DNA of 64,000 bases from Cytophaga hutchinsonii ATCC 33406 (GCF_000014145.1 NC_008255.1:1241501-1305500), one strand, 5' to 3'; counted from the stretch's first letter, positions 1 through 10,340 are shown. The notes: a model not told the origin generated them from the letters alone. Numbers and translations are program-made.

Positions 1-647
1 AGTTTTCTTTTGGTTCAGATACGCTGCGGAAATTATTAGCAGATGAAGCTGTTTGTAAAAAATATGGTTTTGATACCAGCACCATATTAGCGATGTTTAT
101 TCCGAATACCTATGAATTTTACTGGACCTTATCAGCAGAAACTTTTATGAACCGAATGCAGAATGAGTATACACAGTTCTGGACGGTGAAAAGAAAGGAA
201 CAGGCACAGGCAGCAGGGTTAACACCTATACAAGTTTCTATTTTAGCATCCATTGTTGAAGCTGAAACAAATATGAATACAGAGAAACCAACCGTAGCCG
301 GTGTTTATATCAATAGGTTAAATATCAATATGCCGCTTCAGGCAGATCCGACTGTAAAGTTTGCCTTAGGTGATTTCAGTATTAAACGCATCAATCATGA
401 TTTGATTGATGCTGCAGGGAATTCACCGTACAATACCTATCGGGTAACAGGTTTGCCGCCGGGTCCGATCAACATGCCTTCTATTACAACGATTGATAAA
501 GTATTGAATTATGAATCGCACAATTATCTGTTTTTTGTAGCGGATCCAAAGAAACCCGGGTATCATATTTTCAATGCGGATTACCGTTCACATGTGAATA
601 AAGCAAATCAATATCGTAAAAGTCTTAATACACGAAATATTCATTAA
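1..647 (+). CDS. mltG: Endolytic murein transglycosylase MltG, 3' part
   Basis: The reading frame is open from the window edge, so the true start lies upstream and only the C-terminal ~215 residues are present. MltG is an inner-membrane enzyme that cleaves nascent peptidoglycan glycan strands and ends their elongation. The YceG/MltG signature is visible: FIPNTYEFYW, then ASIVEAET with the catalytic Glu, AGVYINRL, MPLQADPTVKFA, and the closing GLPPGPINMPS and YLFFVADP blocks. The N-terminal membrane anchor and LysM-like part would be upstream. The next gene follows after 8 bases on the same strand, so co-transcription is likely. Family assignment is firm. Confidence 0.93.
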   Translation, partial: FSFGSDTLRKLLADEAVCKKYGFDTSTILAMFIPNTYEFYWTLSAETFMNRMQNEYTQFWTVKRKEQAQAAGLTPIQVSILASIVEAETNMNTEKPTVAGVYINRLNINMPLQADPTVKFALGDFSIKRINHDLIDAAGNSPYNTYRVTGLPPGPINMPSITTIDKVLNYESHNYLFFVADPKKPGYHIFNADYRSHVNKANQYRKSLNTRNIH

Positions 648-655
648 TTCGTTTT

Positions 656-1093
656 ATGATAGAACATTCAGTACAGATACGCGTCCGTTATTCGGAAACA
701 GATCAAATGGCGTATGTATATTATGGAAATTATGCGAGTTATTTTGAAGTGGCGCGCGTGGAAGCCTTTCGCAGGATAGGTTTTTCTTACAAAGAAATGG
801 AAGAAGCAGGTGTTATGATGCCCGTTTTGGAATACAAAACGAAATACCTGAAGCCTGCAAAATACGATGATCTGTTAACAATTAAGGTGTATATTAAAAA
901 TAAGCCAGGTATTCGGATTACGTTTGATTATGAAGTTTATAATGAACAGCATGTGCTTCTTACAGTTGCAGAAACCACACTGGTTTTTATAAACAGCCAA
1001 ACAGGGAAACCAATGCTTCCGCCGCCAGTATTCATGTCTTTTTTTGAAAAATATTATACGGATGATAAACAAAATCAAATCCAGAATTCTTAA
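656..1093 (+). CDS. Acyl-CoA thioesterase, YbgC/FadM-like hotdog family
   Basis: A 145-residue single hotdog-fold (4HBT) protein that would hydrolyse acyl-CoA thioesters in the cytoplasm. The family motif RYSETDQMAYVYYGNY is complete, with the catalytic Asp at residue 16, followed by the expected YFEVARVEAFR helix. Length is normal for YbgC-type enzymes. It starts 9 bases after mltG and its 3' end overlaps the start of the next gene, so the three probably form one transcript. The physiological substrate cannot be read from sequence; in Bacteroidota these proteins are usually annotated only as thioesterases. Confidence 0.9.
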   Translation: MIEHSVQIRVRYSETDQMAYVYYGNYASYFEVARVEAFRRIGFSYKEMEEAGVMMPVLEYKTKYLKPAKYDDLLTIKVYIKNKPGIRITFDYEVYNEQHVLLTVAETTLVFINSQTGKPMLPPPVFMSFFEKYYTDDKQNQIQNS

Positions 1094-1985
1094 TCATAAA
1101 ACCGTACATGTATTCCATAAGCGGGCATCAAAAATTAAAGTAGGAGAGCGAAATATTCCACTGATTGTATTCTTACGCATTCTGTTTAAAAAACTGAATA
1201 ATGATGATATTAATGTGCGTGCGAAAAGCATTACCTATGATTTTTTTCTATCTATATTTCCGGGTATTATCTTTCTTTTTACGTTAATACCCTATATTCC
1301 TATTCCGGATCTGGATAAAAATATTCTTTCAGCGATTTCCGGTTTTCTTCCCCAAAACATTTATGTTTCCGTTGAATCAACCTTAACGGATATCATCAAC
1401 ATTCCGAGAGGAGGTTTGCTATCCTTTGGTTTCCTGTTTGCTTTTTATGCTGCCAATAATGGAATCATATCTGTTATCAACACATTCAATCATTGTTATA
1501 AAACAACCGATGACAGAAGTTTTATCGCTAAGCTGGGCATCAGCATCAGTATCCTTTTCCTGTTGTTTTTGGTGGTAGTAGGAGGTATTGTTATTACCTG
1601 GTTTTTAAAATTACTATATACCAATTTAGAGAACGGATTTGATGTATCCAGCTTTCAGTTATATTTCGTAGCGTTTTTAAGACTGTTTGTAATGTTCTTT
1701 CTGATTATTATGAGTATATCCATTATGTATTTTATAGCTCCGTCAATTCACAAGCGCTGGAAGTTTTTTTCGTTGGGATCTGTAACAGCTTCAATCTTGT
1801 GTTTTGTATTTAATCTCGGTTTTGGATTTTATATCGAACATTTTAATTCATACAATAAAGTCTACGGCTCTATTGGGGCACTGATTGGTTTTCTGCTGCT
1901 TATTTTTGTAAATATTTTAATGCTTCTGGTTGGTTTTCAGATTAATGCATCGTTAGAACTGGCCCATAAAAATGAAATCAACTAA
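1062..1985 (+). CDS. YihY/BrkB family inner-membrane protein
   Basis: About 307 residues with six hydrophobic segments, matching the YihY/UPF0761 (BrkB) family, often mislabelled ribonuclease BN. The family core is visible: ITYDFFLSIFPGIIFLFTLIPY, LLSFGFLFAFYAANNGI, and the final GSIGALIGFLLLIFVNILMLLVGFQINASLE. An in-frame TTG at 1044 gives a longer reading, but ATG at 1062 is the more likely start; either start overlaps the 3' end of the thioesterase gene. Function is unknown for the family; a transport or envelope role is only inferred. It is the last gene before a strong hairpin. Confidence 0.88.
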   Translation: MINKIKSRILNHKTVHVFHKRASKIKVGERNIPLIVFLRILFKKLNNDDINVRAKSITYDFFLSIFPGIIFLFTLIPYIPIPDLDKNILSAISGFLPQNIYVSVESTLTDIINIPRGGLLSFGFLFAFYAANNGIISVINTFNHCYKTTDDRSFIAKLGISISILFLLFLVVVGGIVITWFLKLLYTNLENGFDVSSFQLYFVAFLRLFVMFFLIIMSISIMYFIAPSIHKRWKFFSLGSVTASILCFVFNLGFGFYIEHFNSYNKVYGSIGALIGFLLLIFVNILMLLVGFQINASLELAHKNEIN

Positions 1986-2032
1986 AAGATCCTAATTGTA
2001 TCGGTAGAGAATTTCCGTGAATTTCTGCTTAT

Positions 2033-2092
2033 TTTAAAGGTATTAGATGCTGTTATTCAATTAGTTGAATAACAGCATCTAATACCTTTAAA
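2033..2092. terminator. Long perfect hairpin downstream of the yihY-like gene
   Basis: Two perfectly complementary 28-base arms (2033-2060 and 2065-2092) are separated by the 4-base loop TTAG. The arms begin TTTAAAGGTATTAG and run through GATGCTGTTATTCAA. Position between two same-strand genes fits a transcription stop isolating the GH8 gene. There is no long T-run after it, so it may act as an RNA stability element instead. Confidence 0.7.
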
Positions 2093-2215
2093 TTTAATAT
2101 TATAAATAATAAATATGATTTTTTTTCGATTTGGGTTACTTTTTTATTATTTTAGCAGACTAGTAGTTATATCTATACTTCAACTATTACAAAATAAATA
2201 CAAACCCAAACGTAT

Positions 2216-5200
2216 ATGATTAAGAAATTTAATCTAAAGCTTATTGTGTTTTTGATTGCCTGTCTGTACAGCGCGATGCTGTCGGCGCAGATCAATACAC
2301 CATCCGGAGCTGTGGTACCATTTAACTCGAATCCGAATTATGGTGGTAACGGTATTATGCCAACCAACCTGCCAACCACCGGAACATATGGTAAATCGCA
2401 GGATGCGGCAGATGCCTATAATGAGTGGAAAGCTGCCTATACAGAAACATGTACAGGTGATATGATCCGTATCAAATTTGATGAGCCGAATCGTACCGTG
2501 TCTGAAGGTATTGCGTATGGTATGCAATTAGCTGCCTATGCTGCGGATAAAGCGTTATTTGATGGTTTGTATAAATACTGGAAAAACTTCCAGTCTCCGA
2601 ATTCATCCGGTAAAGCCGGTAAGTTAATGAACTGGAGAATCAATGGCTGTTCAGGCGTGAGTGGTACAGGCAGTGCTGCCGATGCTGACGTTGATGCTGC
2701 ATGGGCATTAATGATCGCAGAAACTCAATGGCCGAATCTGAATACACCTTATGATTATATCACTGAAGCAAACAATATGCTTAATGCCATTAAGGAATTG
2801 GAAATGCTGAATGGTCAGCTTATCAATGGTGATGGCTGGGGATTTGCTGATCAGTGCCGCAACCCTTCGTATCAGTCTCCTGCATATTATGAATACTTCA
2901 AAGTTGTAAATGCAGGTAACTCAGGTACATGGAACGGTGGAATTACAGGAGCCTATAATCTGATTAATGCAAACGCTGACGTTACTACCGGTTTAATTTC
3001 GGATTGGTCAAATCCAAGCGGTGTTAGAAATACCTGTAACCCGGGTGGACTTGGACAGGCAGCAACAGATGGTTATGGCTATGATGCCTGTCGTAACCCA
3101 TGGAGAATGGCACAGGATGTAATCTGGAACAACAATGCCAACGCAAAAACGATTTGCGGCAAAATTACCGATAAGTATATCAATGTAAAAGGTCCCGGTG
3201 GCGTAGGTGGTCCGTTATATCAGAATGGTAATAACTATGCCGGTTTCTCACACAATGCAACATTCGTTTCCACATTTGCAATGGCTGTTATGGGTTCAAC
3301 CAACCAGGCGTTGATGAACTCCATGTATACAGAGACAAAAAATACAAAAGATGTAATTAAAAACTCTACACTTTCCGGTTATTTCGGTAATACATTGCGC
3401 TGCGTGTCTTTATTTATGATGACAGGTAACTTCTGGAAATACGGAACAACTTCTTTCCAGGATATAAATGTTCGCAGAGGTACAACTACTGTAAGTGTAT
3501 TGTCAGGAACAACGTATGATTTCCAGACACAGCAAATAAACACAGGCGGTAAAGTTGGAAACTTTACGATTGAAAACCTTGGTTTTGCATCGTTGACATT
3601 ATCAGGATCACCAATAGTTGTTTTAAGCGGTACAAATGCTGCCGACTTTATTTTAACGCAACCAACAGCTACTTCGTTAGCATTGAGCCAAACAACAACT
3701 TTTACGGTAACATTTAAACCAACTACAGTAGGGGATAAAACAGCTAAATTAACGATAGCGAGTAATGACCCGGATGAAGCTTCGTATGTTATTAACTTAA
3801 CCGGTACAGGTACATTAAATGCAACTGCTCCCAAAATGTCTGTATTTGATGCAAGCACCGGAGCAGCCGTAACAAATAATGGTACAGTTTCAATGGGAAC
3901 TGCGTCTGCAGGTTCAGCCAATTTAAAACGGTTTGGTATTGTAAACACAGGTGATGCTGCGTTAAATATTCCGCCTACAGGTACTGTTGGTTATACTGTA
4001 ACCGGTACAGGTTATTCACTTGTAACAACAACGCCCGGAGCTGTAGCACCAACAATCGTTGCAATCGGTGATACAGGATATGTGTACGTTGAAGCAACAA
4101 GCTTAACTGCCGCAAACCTTTCCGGTTCATTAACGATTATATCGGATGACAATATCAATCCTTCTTTCAAGATTAACCTGACATCAGCTTTTGTGGCATG
4201 TGCCACGGCTGTTACTACAAACGATGTGTATCAGGATTATAATGCGAATGCCAAAAATTCAACTGCCGGTACAATCTCCGGTTTTACTGAAAGTGTAGAC
4301 AATTTATATATATCAGAAAAAAACCCTTCCACGAAAGTAGGCAGATTGGTTCGTAATACTTCAGAATACCAAGGGCCAAGATATACCTTATGTGGTTCAA
4401 CAGTAAATCTAACCGCAACTAAATTTGCGATCAGTATGCTGGTTTACTCACCGGCAGCAGGTATTCCTATTAAGATGGGATTAAAAACGGATGCAGATGT
4501 TGCTGATCTCAGCTACCCGGAAAGAAGCGGTGTTATTGTTACTACAACAAAAGCAAATCAGTGGGAGCGACTTTATTTCTATCATTCCGGAGCTATTGGT
4601 GTTACAGGTATCCGCCACATAGAAATATACATTAATCCTACTGCACCTATTTCAGCCGGAACCTATTACATTGATGATATCAGATTAGAGTCTTCACCAT
4701 GTCTGACTGATAATTCAGGTATAATTCAGGATTTTAATGATCACAATAACGTAACCCTGTCTTATCCGGTTGCCGGTTATGAGCCAGGTGCGGTAAACGA
4801 TAAAGCAGTTGGATTAAATACCAGCACAAACATTGGTAAATTTACAAAGTCTGCAGCTACGCTTGCTTACAAAGACGGTATACGTTACATCGGTTGCGGC
4901 GGTAAATTTGACATATCTACTAAGAAGTATGTCAGTATGCTGGTTTATTCAACTGTTGCAAATGCAAAAATTAATATGTCACCTAAAATAGGGGCAAATG
5001 ATGCATTGGTTTCAGCTCCATCAACAGTAACCGTTTTTGCAAATCAATGGCACCGTATATACTTTGATTTATCTGCAGTTTCTGCTACGGACATTCCTAA
5101 TATAACAGGTATAGATATTTTCTTTGATCCGTTAAATGATCTTGGAGCCCAAACATATCGATTTGATGATATTCGTTTTGAAAGTGCTTTACCATGTATA

Positions 5201-8200
5201 GCGGGTATTGATGCAACAGAGATTTTAAATGACTTTGAAAACAACAGATTCCTTGGTGTTGCTTTTCCTGGAGAAACTCCGGTTACAGGTGAGGTAACTT
5301 ACTTTAACACGGTTTCTGCTAACCCAAGTGCTACAGGTGCTAATACAAGTACCGTTGTAGGTAAATTCTTAAGAGGAACTGCTTCTACAGGAACATCTTT
5401 CCGCTTTACAGCTTGTCAGAGTAAATTAAGTTTAACTCCGGGAAGAGCAATAATTGATTTGAAGATGTACTCTCCAAATGCAAATGTTGCAGTTGTAATG
5501 TCGTTAAAAAATGCAGCTGGTGTATCGCTAAGCGATGTAACAGATACAATTAAGCTTGCTAATACATGGACAAACTTACGTTTTGACCACAGTAAATTAT
5601 TGAACTCAACAGAAATTGCCTTTATTGATATCATTGTTGACGGTGCAGTTATTTATTCAGGTACTTCTTCGACGGCAACAGCCCGAACGTATTATGTAGA
5701 TGATCTGAGATATTCTCTTCCTGCACCTGAAATTAATATTCAGGCAAATACAACTCCTGCATTAACGGATATTCCTACAAGAGGAGCATTTAATATGGGT
5801 ACTGCTTCCATAGGTGATAGCACTACGATGGATTTCAAAATCCAGAACAACGGTTTAGAAACATTAACATTGACAGGCACCGGTGCTGCAGCATTAGTGA
5901 TAGGCGGTGCAAATCCTGCTGATTTCATTATTTCTACAACACAATCATTCTCAACTTCTATCAGTGGTTTAAGTGTAACTGGCTTTACCGTTAAATTTAA
6001 ACCTACAGCAGGAGGCGCACGTTCTGCATCAATCACAATTGTGAGCAACGATGCAAATGAAAGTCCATATATCATTTATTTAACCGGTACAGGAACAGTA
6101 CCTGTGGTAAGTGTATTAAATGGAGGAACAACGACTTCAACGGTTATACCAAATAATAACCCGACGGCTATCAATGTAGGTACATCCGCTGTGGGTACAC
6201 CTGCAACGCCTGCTTATACTTTCAGTATTAAAAATACGGGTGTTGGTCCGTTGACTGTAAAATCCATTACAGCTTCATCTACATCATTATTTACAGTATC
6301 CACATTGTCTTCTTCTACACCAATTCTGACAGGTGCCATTGCTACCTTTACGGTAACAGGTACACCGGCAGCAACTGGTTTAAATACAGGCTTCCTGACT
6401 ATTGTAACAAATGATCCTGCAACACCTTCTTATAAAGTAAATATCACAGTTACGGGCAGTGTTCCGGTAATCTCGGTTTCAGATGCCACACCTGCAGTTG
6501 TTATTAATAATAATACAACACCGGTTTCAGTTGGTTTTGCACCAGTAAATACAGATGCTGCAGCCTATACATTTACGATCAATAACACAGGAAGTGCTCC
6601 GTTAACAATTACTTCCATATCAGGATTACCTACAACGGTATTTGCTATTAGTGGTGTTCCTGCAACGGCAATTGCTGCAGGCGGAAGCGCAACCTTTAAA
6701 GTAACGGGTAAACCGGCAGCAGCTGGTGTAAATACAGGTTCAATTACAATTGTTACAAATGATCCTGTAACACCGTCTTATAAAGTAAATGTAACGGTTA
6801 CAGGTACTGTTCCGGTAATCTCGGTTTCAGATGCCACACCTGCAGTTGTAGTGAATAATAATACAACGCCGGTTTCAGTTGGTTCAGCACCTGTAAATAC
6901 AGATGCACCAATCTATACCTTTACTATTAATAACACAGGTCTGGCTCCATTAACAATCACTTCAATATCAGGGTTACCTACAACGGTATTCGCTATTAGT
7001 GGTATTCCTGCAACACCAATCGCGGCAGGCGGCAGTGCAACGTTTAAAGTAACGGGCAAACCGGCAGCAGCTGGCGTAAATACAGGATCTATTACCATTG
7101 TTACAAATGATCCGGTTACAGGCTCATACAAAGTAAATGTTTCTGTAACAGGTACTGTGCCTGCATTACAGGTATTAAACAGTGCAACAGCTGTAACATC
7201 TGACAATGCACCGGCTATTTCTGTTGGTTCATCTACGGTTGGTACTTCTGCAGCAGCTTATACGGCGTTCTCTGTTAAAAATGCTGGTTTAGCTCCGCTT
7301 ACATTTACATCGATTACAAGTTCTTCTGCAGACTTTGTAATTTCAGCTGTAACACCTGCAACACCTGCATCTATTGCAGCGGGCAATTCAGCAACATTCA
7401 CCGTTACAGCCAAGCCGGCAGTTGTAGGAGCTAATACTGCTGTTATAACTATTGTAACAAATGACCCAACAAACCCTACCTTCAAATTAAATGTATCGGT
7501 TACAGGTATTGCTGCATCAACACCTTCTGTACAGGTATTGAATGGCGCATCTATCGTAACAGATAACTCTACGGCAATACTGGTAGGTACTGCTCCTGTA
7601 AATACAACGGCAGCACCTTTCACAACGTTCTCAATTAAAAATAACGGAACAGCTGCTTTAGACTTCACATCGATTACAAGTTCTTCTGCTGATTTCGTAA
7701 TTTCAGCGGTAACACCTGCAGCACCAACATCTCTTGCAATAGGTGCATCTGCAACATTTACAGTAACAGCCAAACCTATGGTACTTGGAACTGGAAATAC
7801 AGCGGTAATCACTATTGTTACAAACGATCCGACAACAGCATCGTTTAAGTTAAATGTAACGGCTACAGGTACAGCACCCGCTATTCAGGTATTTGATGGT
7901 GCCGGTACAACGACTCAGATCACATCAGATAACGTAACTGCCATTTCATTAGGCACAGCTACGGTGACTGAAGCGGCAACGCCTTCGCACACATTTACAA
8001 TTAAAAATAACGGTACAGCTCCTTTAACAGGACTTGCATTAACAGCAACGGCAGGTTTTGAAGTTTCTGCTTTAACACCGGCAGGTACTTCGCTTGCACC
8101 AAATGCAACGGCTACGTTTACCGTAACAGGTACACCTGCTTTAGTTGGAGCAAACACGGGTTCGATTACAATTGCTTCAAATGACGGAACAACTCCGGCA

Positions 8201-10288
8201 TTCAAGATCAATGTAAGCGTTACAGGTACTGCTGCTCCTGCAAAACTACAAGTAGTAGATGGAACAAGTATTTTAACATCTAACGGTACTGCAATTTCAC
8301 TTGGAACAGCAGTGGTAGGTTCAGCTGTACCGGATTACACTACCATATCTATTAAAAATACTGGCGGATCACCGCTTACGTTTACATCCATTACAAGTTC
8401 TTCTGCTGTATTTGTTTTAGCAGATGTAACGCCAGCAGCTCCCGGAACAATAGCAGCAGGTGCTTCTGCAACGTTTACAATAAAAGCGACACCGGTATTA
8501 GGTGCTAATACAGGAAAGATTACGATTGTAACAAATGACGCAACTACACCTTCATTCGTTATTAATGTATCTGCAACGGGTACATCTAATCCGGTACCTG
8601 CCGTTCAGGTACTTGATGGTTCTACTCAATTGGTGACAAACGGAACAGCCGTATCACTTGGTACAGCTCCTGTAGGTACAGATGCTCCGGCATATACAAC
8701 GTTATCTATAAAAAATAACGGTACGGCTCCGCTTAGCTTTACATCAATAACAAGTTCATCTGCCCAATTTGTAATAACGGATGTCAGTCCGGCTGCACCT
8801 ACTACATTAGCTGTGGGCGCTTCGGCAACATTTACAGTAACGGCTAAACCATTAGTGGTTGGTACTGCAAATACAGCTAAGCTTACAATTGTAACAGACG
8901 ATCCTGCAACAGCATCATTTGTTGTAAATGTTAGCGTAACAGGTACACCTGCTCCATTGCCATCATTACAGGTATTAAATGGTTCTGCGATTGTTACAAA
9001 TAATAATGCGACACCTATTTCATTAGGCACGGCTGCGGTAGGTTCACCTGCTCCGGCATACACGTCGCTGTCAATTAAGAATAACGGATCCGCTCCGCTT
9101 ACCTTTACGTCAATAACAAGTTCATCTGCACAATTTGTAGTATCTGGTGTAACGCCGGAGGCACCTACAACATTGGCTGTCGGAGCTTCTGCAACGTTCA
9201 CGGTAACAGCTACTCCACTTGCTGTTGGTACAGGAAATACAGCGAAGCTTACCATTGTAACAAATGATCCTGCAACACCATCTTTTGATGTTAACGTAGC
9301 GGTTACAGGTACGCCAGCTCCGAAACCGATAATTACAGTAACCGGTGTCACAAATAACGGATCTACGGTTTCTATCGGAAATGTGACAGAAAATACTGCA
9401 ACGGCTCCTTATACATTTACGATATCCAATACAGGCTCATTACCGCTGGAAGTTGGATCAATTACATCTTCGAATCCGGTGTTTGTTGTTACGCAGGTAA
9501 ATCCTACTACAATCGCTCCGAATTCTACAGGTACGTTCACCGTAATTGGTACACCAACAAGTGTTGGTACAGTAACCGGAAAAATTACGATTCCAAGTAA
9601 TGATATCAGTACACCTTCATTTGTAATCAATGTAAGTGTAACGGGTAAAACAGCCCCTTCAGGAGCAATACTTGAAATATTGAATAAATCTGCAATCGTA
9701 ATGGTTAACGACGGTACTCCAATGATGATTGGTGCTAATTCAATCAATACGGTTACAGCGCCTTACCAGTTTACACTTACAAACCCTGGTACAGTGGCAG
9801 TAAACATTGGAGGCATAACGGCTACTACAGGATTTATTGCAACTCAAATGAATCCTACCGGTACAACACTTGCTCCTGGTGCAATTGCAACATTCACCGT
9901 AAGAGGTACACCAAACAGTGTGGGTACACCAAGACAGGGTAGTGTTATTATAAAATCGAATAATGCAGCGGGTGGAGATTTCATATTAAACGTTTCAGTT
10001 GAAGTAGGTACACCTACAGGTGTTGCTTCTGCATTGGCTGCTACAGAAATTGATCTGTTCCCGAACCCGTCTACAGGCTCAACGAACTTAGAATTCAATG
10101 GTTCATTTAATGAGGTAGCTGTAACAATCTACACTATTGATGGAAACAAAGTATTTGCAAGTGAGTATGCTTCTGTTGATCCGGGTGCATTAAGAACACT
10201 TAATGTTGAAGAACTACCTTCAGGTATTTATATCGTAGAGGTATCTACAGCAGAAGGTAAATTAGTTAAGCGTTTGATTAAGCAATAA
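2216..10288 (+). CDS. Giant secreted GH8 glucanase with HYDIN-like repeats and T9SS tail
   Basis: A 2690-residue exported enzyme. A Sec signal peptide (ending LYSAMLSAQ) leads a GH8 catalytic domain (about 27-415): VSEGIAYGM holds the general acid E97, and AADADVDAAWALMIAETQW (from about 154) matches the GH8 signature with D156/D158. GH8 enzymes are inverting beta-1,4-glucanases, xylanases or chitosanases; given the second cellulase in this window, beta-glucan is the likely substrate. Then come two choice-of-anchor-D/ASPM-HYDIN-like domains (422-660), three tandem jelly-roll-like domains each closing with a DDIR/DDLR motif (661-1169), and twelve more ~100-116-residue HYDIN-like repeats (about 1174-2599). 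The last ~80 residues are a T9SS type A sorting domain (DLFPNPSTG, ELPSGIYIVEV, KRLIKQ), so surface anchoring or release through T9SS is expected. The jelly rolls may bind carbohydrate; this is inference. Confidence 0.93.
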   Translation: MIKKFNLKLIVFLIACLYSAMLSAQINTPSGAVVPFNSNPNYGGNGIMPTNLPTTGTYGKSQDAADAYNEWKAAYTETCTGDMIRIKFDEPNRTVSEGIAYGMQLAAYAADKALFDGLYKYWKNFQSPNSSGKAGKLMNWRINGCSGVSGTGSAADADVDAAWALMIAETQWPNLNTPYDYITEANNMLNAIKELEMLNGQLINGDGWGFADQCRNPSYQSPAYYEYFKVVNAGNSGTWNGGITGAYNLINANADVTTGLISDWSNPSGVRNTCNPGGLGQAATDGYGYDACRNPWRMAQDVIWNNNANAKTICGKITDKYINVKGPGGVGGPLYQNGNNYAGFSHNATFVSTFAMAVMGSTNQALMNSMYTETKNTKDVIKNSTLSGYFGNTLRCVSLFMMTGNFWKYGTTSFQDINVRRGTTTVSVLSGTTYDFQTQQINTGGKVGNFTIENLGFASLTLSGSPIVVLSGTNAADFILTQPTATSLALSQTTTFTVTFKPTTVGDKTAKLTIASNDPDEASYVINLTGTGTLNATAPKMSVFDASTGAAVTNNGTVSMGTASAGSANLKRFGIVNTGDAALNIPPTGTVGYTVTGTGYSLVTTTPGAVAPTIVAIGDTGYVYVEATSLTAANLSGSLTIISDDNINPSFKINLTSAFVACATAVTTNDVYQDYNANAKNSTAGTISGFTESVDNLYISEKNPSTKVGRLVRNTSEYQGPRYTLCGSTVNLTATKFAISMLVYSPAAGIPIKMGLKTDADVADLSYPERSGVIVTTTKANQWERLYFYHSGAIGVTGIRHIEIYINPTAPISAGTYYIDDIRLESSPCLTDNSGIIQDFNDHNNVTLSYPVAGYEPGAVNDKAVGLNTSTNIGKFTKSAATLAYKDGIRYIGCGGKFDISTKKYVSMLVYSTVANAKINMSPKIGANDALVSAPSTVTVFANQWHRIYFDLSAVSATDIPNITGIDIFFDPLNDLGAQTYRFDDIRFESALPCIAGIDATEILNDFENNRFLGVAFPGETPVTGEVTYFNTVSANPSATGANTSTVVGKFLRGTASTGTSFRFTACQSKLSLTPGRAIIDLKMYSPNANVAVVMSLKNAAGVSLSDVTDTIKLANTWTNLRFDHSKLLNSTEIAFIDIIVDGAVIYSGTSSTATARTYYVDDLRYSLPAPEINIQANTTPALTDIPTRGAFNMGTASIGDSTTMDFKIQNNGLETLTLTGTGAAALVIGGANPADFIISTTQSFSTSISGLSVTGFTVKFKPTAGGARSASITIVSNDANESPYIIYLTGTGTVPVVSVLNGGTTTSTVIPNNNPTAINVGTSAVGTPATPAYTFSIKNTGVGPLTVKSITASSTSLFTVSTLSSSTPILTGAIATFTVTGTPAATGLNTGFLTIVTNDPATPSYKVNITVTGSVPVISVSDATPAVVINNNTTPVSVGFAPVNTDAAAYTFTINNTGSAPLTITSISGLPTTVFAISGVPATAIAAGGSATFKVTGKPAAAGVNTGSITIVTNDPVTPSYKVNVTVTGTVPVISVSDATPAVVVNNNTTPVSVGSAPVNTDAPIYTFTINNTGLAPLTITSISGLPTTVFAISGIPATPIAAGGSATFKVTGKPAAAGVNTGSITIVTNDPVTGSYKVNVSVTGTVPALQVLNSATAVTSDNAPAISVGSSTVGTSAAAYTAFSVKNAGLAPLTFTSITSSSADFVISAVTPATPASIAAGNSATFTVTAKPAVVGANTAVITIVTNDPTNPTFKLNVSVTGIAASTPSVQVLNGASIVTDNSTAILVGTAPVNTTAAPFTTFSIKNNGTAALDFTSITSSSADFVISAVTPAAPTSLAIGASATFTVTAKPMVLGTGNTAVITIVTNDPTTASFKLNVTATGTAPAIQVFDGAGTTTQITSDNVTAISLGTATVTEAATPSHTFTIKNNGTAPLTGLALTATAGFEVSALTPAGTSLAPNATATFTVTGTPALVGANTGSITIASNDGTTPAFKINVSVTGTAAPAKLQVVDGTSILTSNGTAISLGTAVVGSAVPDYTTISIKNTGGSPLTFTSITSSSAVFVLADVTPAAPGTIAAGASATFTIKATPVLGANTGKITIVTNDATTPSFVINVSATGTSNPVPAVQVLDGSTQLVTNGTAVSLGTAPVGTDAPAYTTLSIKNNGTAPLSFTSITSSSAQFVITDVSPAAPTTLAVGASATFTVTAKPLVVGTANTAKLTIVTDDPATASFVVNVSVTGTPAPLPSLQVLNGSAIVTNNNATPISLGTAAVGSPAPAYTSLSIKNNGSAPLTFTSITSSSAQFVVSGVTPEAPTTLAVGASATFTVTATPLAVGTGNTAKLTIVTNDPATPSFDVNVAVTGTPAPKPIITVTGVTNNGSTVSIGNVTENTATAPYTFTISNTGSLPLEVGSITSSNPVFVVTQVNPTTIAPNSTGTFTVIGTPTSVGTVTGKITIPSNDISTPSFVINVSVTGKTAPSGAILEILNKSAIVMVNDGTPMMIGANSINTVTAPYQFTLTNPGTVAVNIGGITATTGFIATQMNPTGTTLAPGAIATFTVRGTPNSVGTPRQGSVIIKSNNAAGGDFILNVSVEVGTPTGVASALAATEIDLFPNPSTGSTNLEFNGSFNEVAVTIYTIDGNKVFASEYASVDPGALRTLNVEELPSGIYIVEVSTAEGKLVKRLIKQ
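6461..7156 (+). repeat. Near-identical 348-bp tandem coding repeats
   Basis: Two adjacent 348-base units (6461-6808 and 6809-7156) encode 116-residue HYDIN-like domains that differ at only a few residues. Both begin with GTTCCGGTAATCTCGGTTTC. The other repeats in the gene are clearly more diverged, so this pair looks like the most recent duplication and a site prone to unequal recombination or assembly collapse. Confidence 0.9.
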
Positions 10289-10300
10289 TTTAACTTAAAT

Positions 10301-10340
10301 CATAAAAAAAGGACTGTAGAAATACAGTCCTTTTTTTATG
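10301..10340 (+). terminator. Rho-independent terminator of the GH8 gene
   Basis: Perfect 18-bp stem (10301-10318 with 10323-10340) around a GAAA loop, with seven A in the rising arm and seven T in the falling arm, starting 12 bases after the stop codon. Confidence 0.92.

Noticed and set aside
1044-1061. TTG start for the YihY-like gene
   Set aside because: ATG 1062 is in frame and better; the TTG only adds six residues in an overlap.
2148-2155. TATTTTAG as -7 box for the GH8 gene
   Set aside because: One mismatch to the consensus and the upstream TTTG is only 14 bases away, so the promoter was not called.
7258-9351. Long minus-strand frames within the GH8 repeats
   Set aside because: Shadow frames caused by repeated coding bias; no start context or domain.
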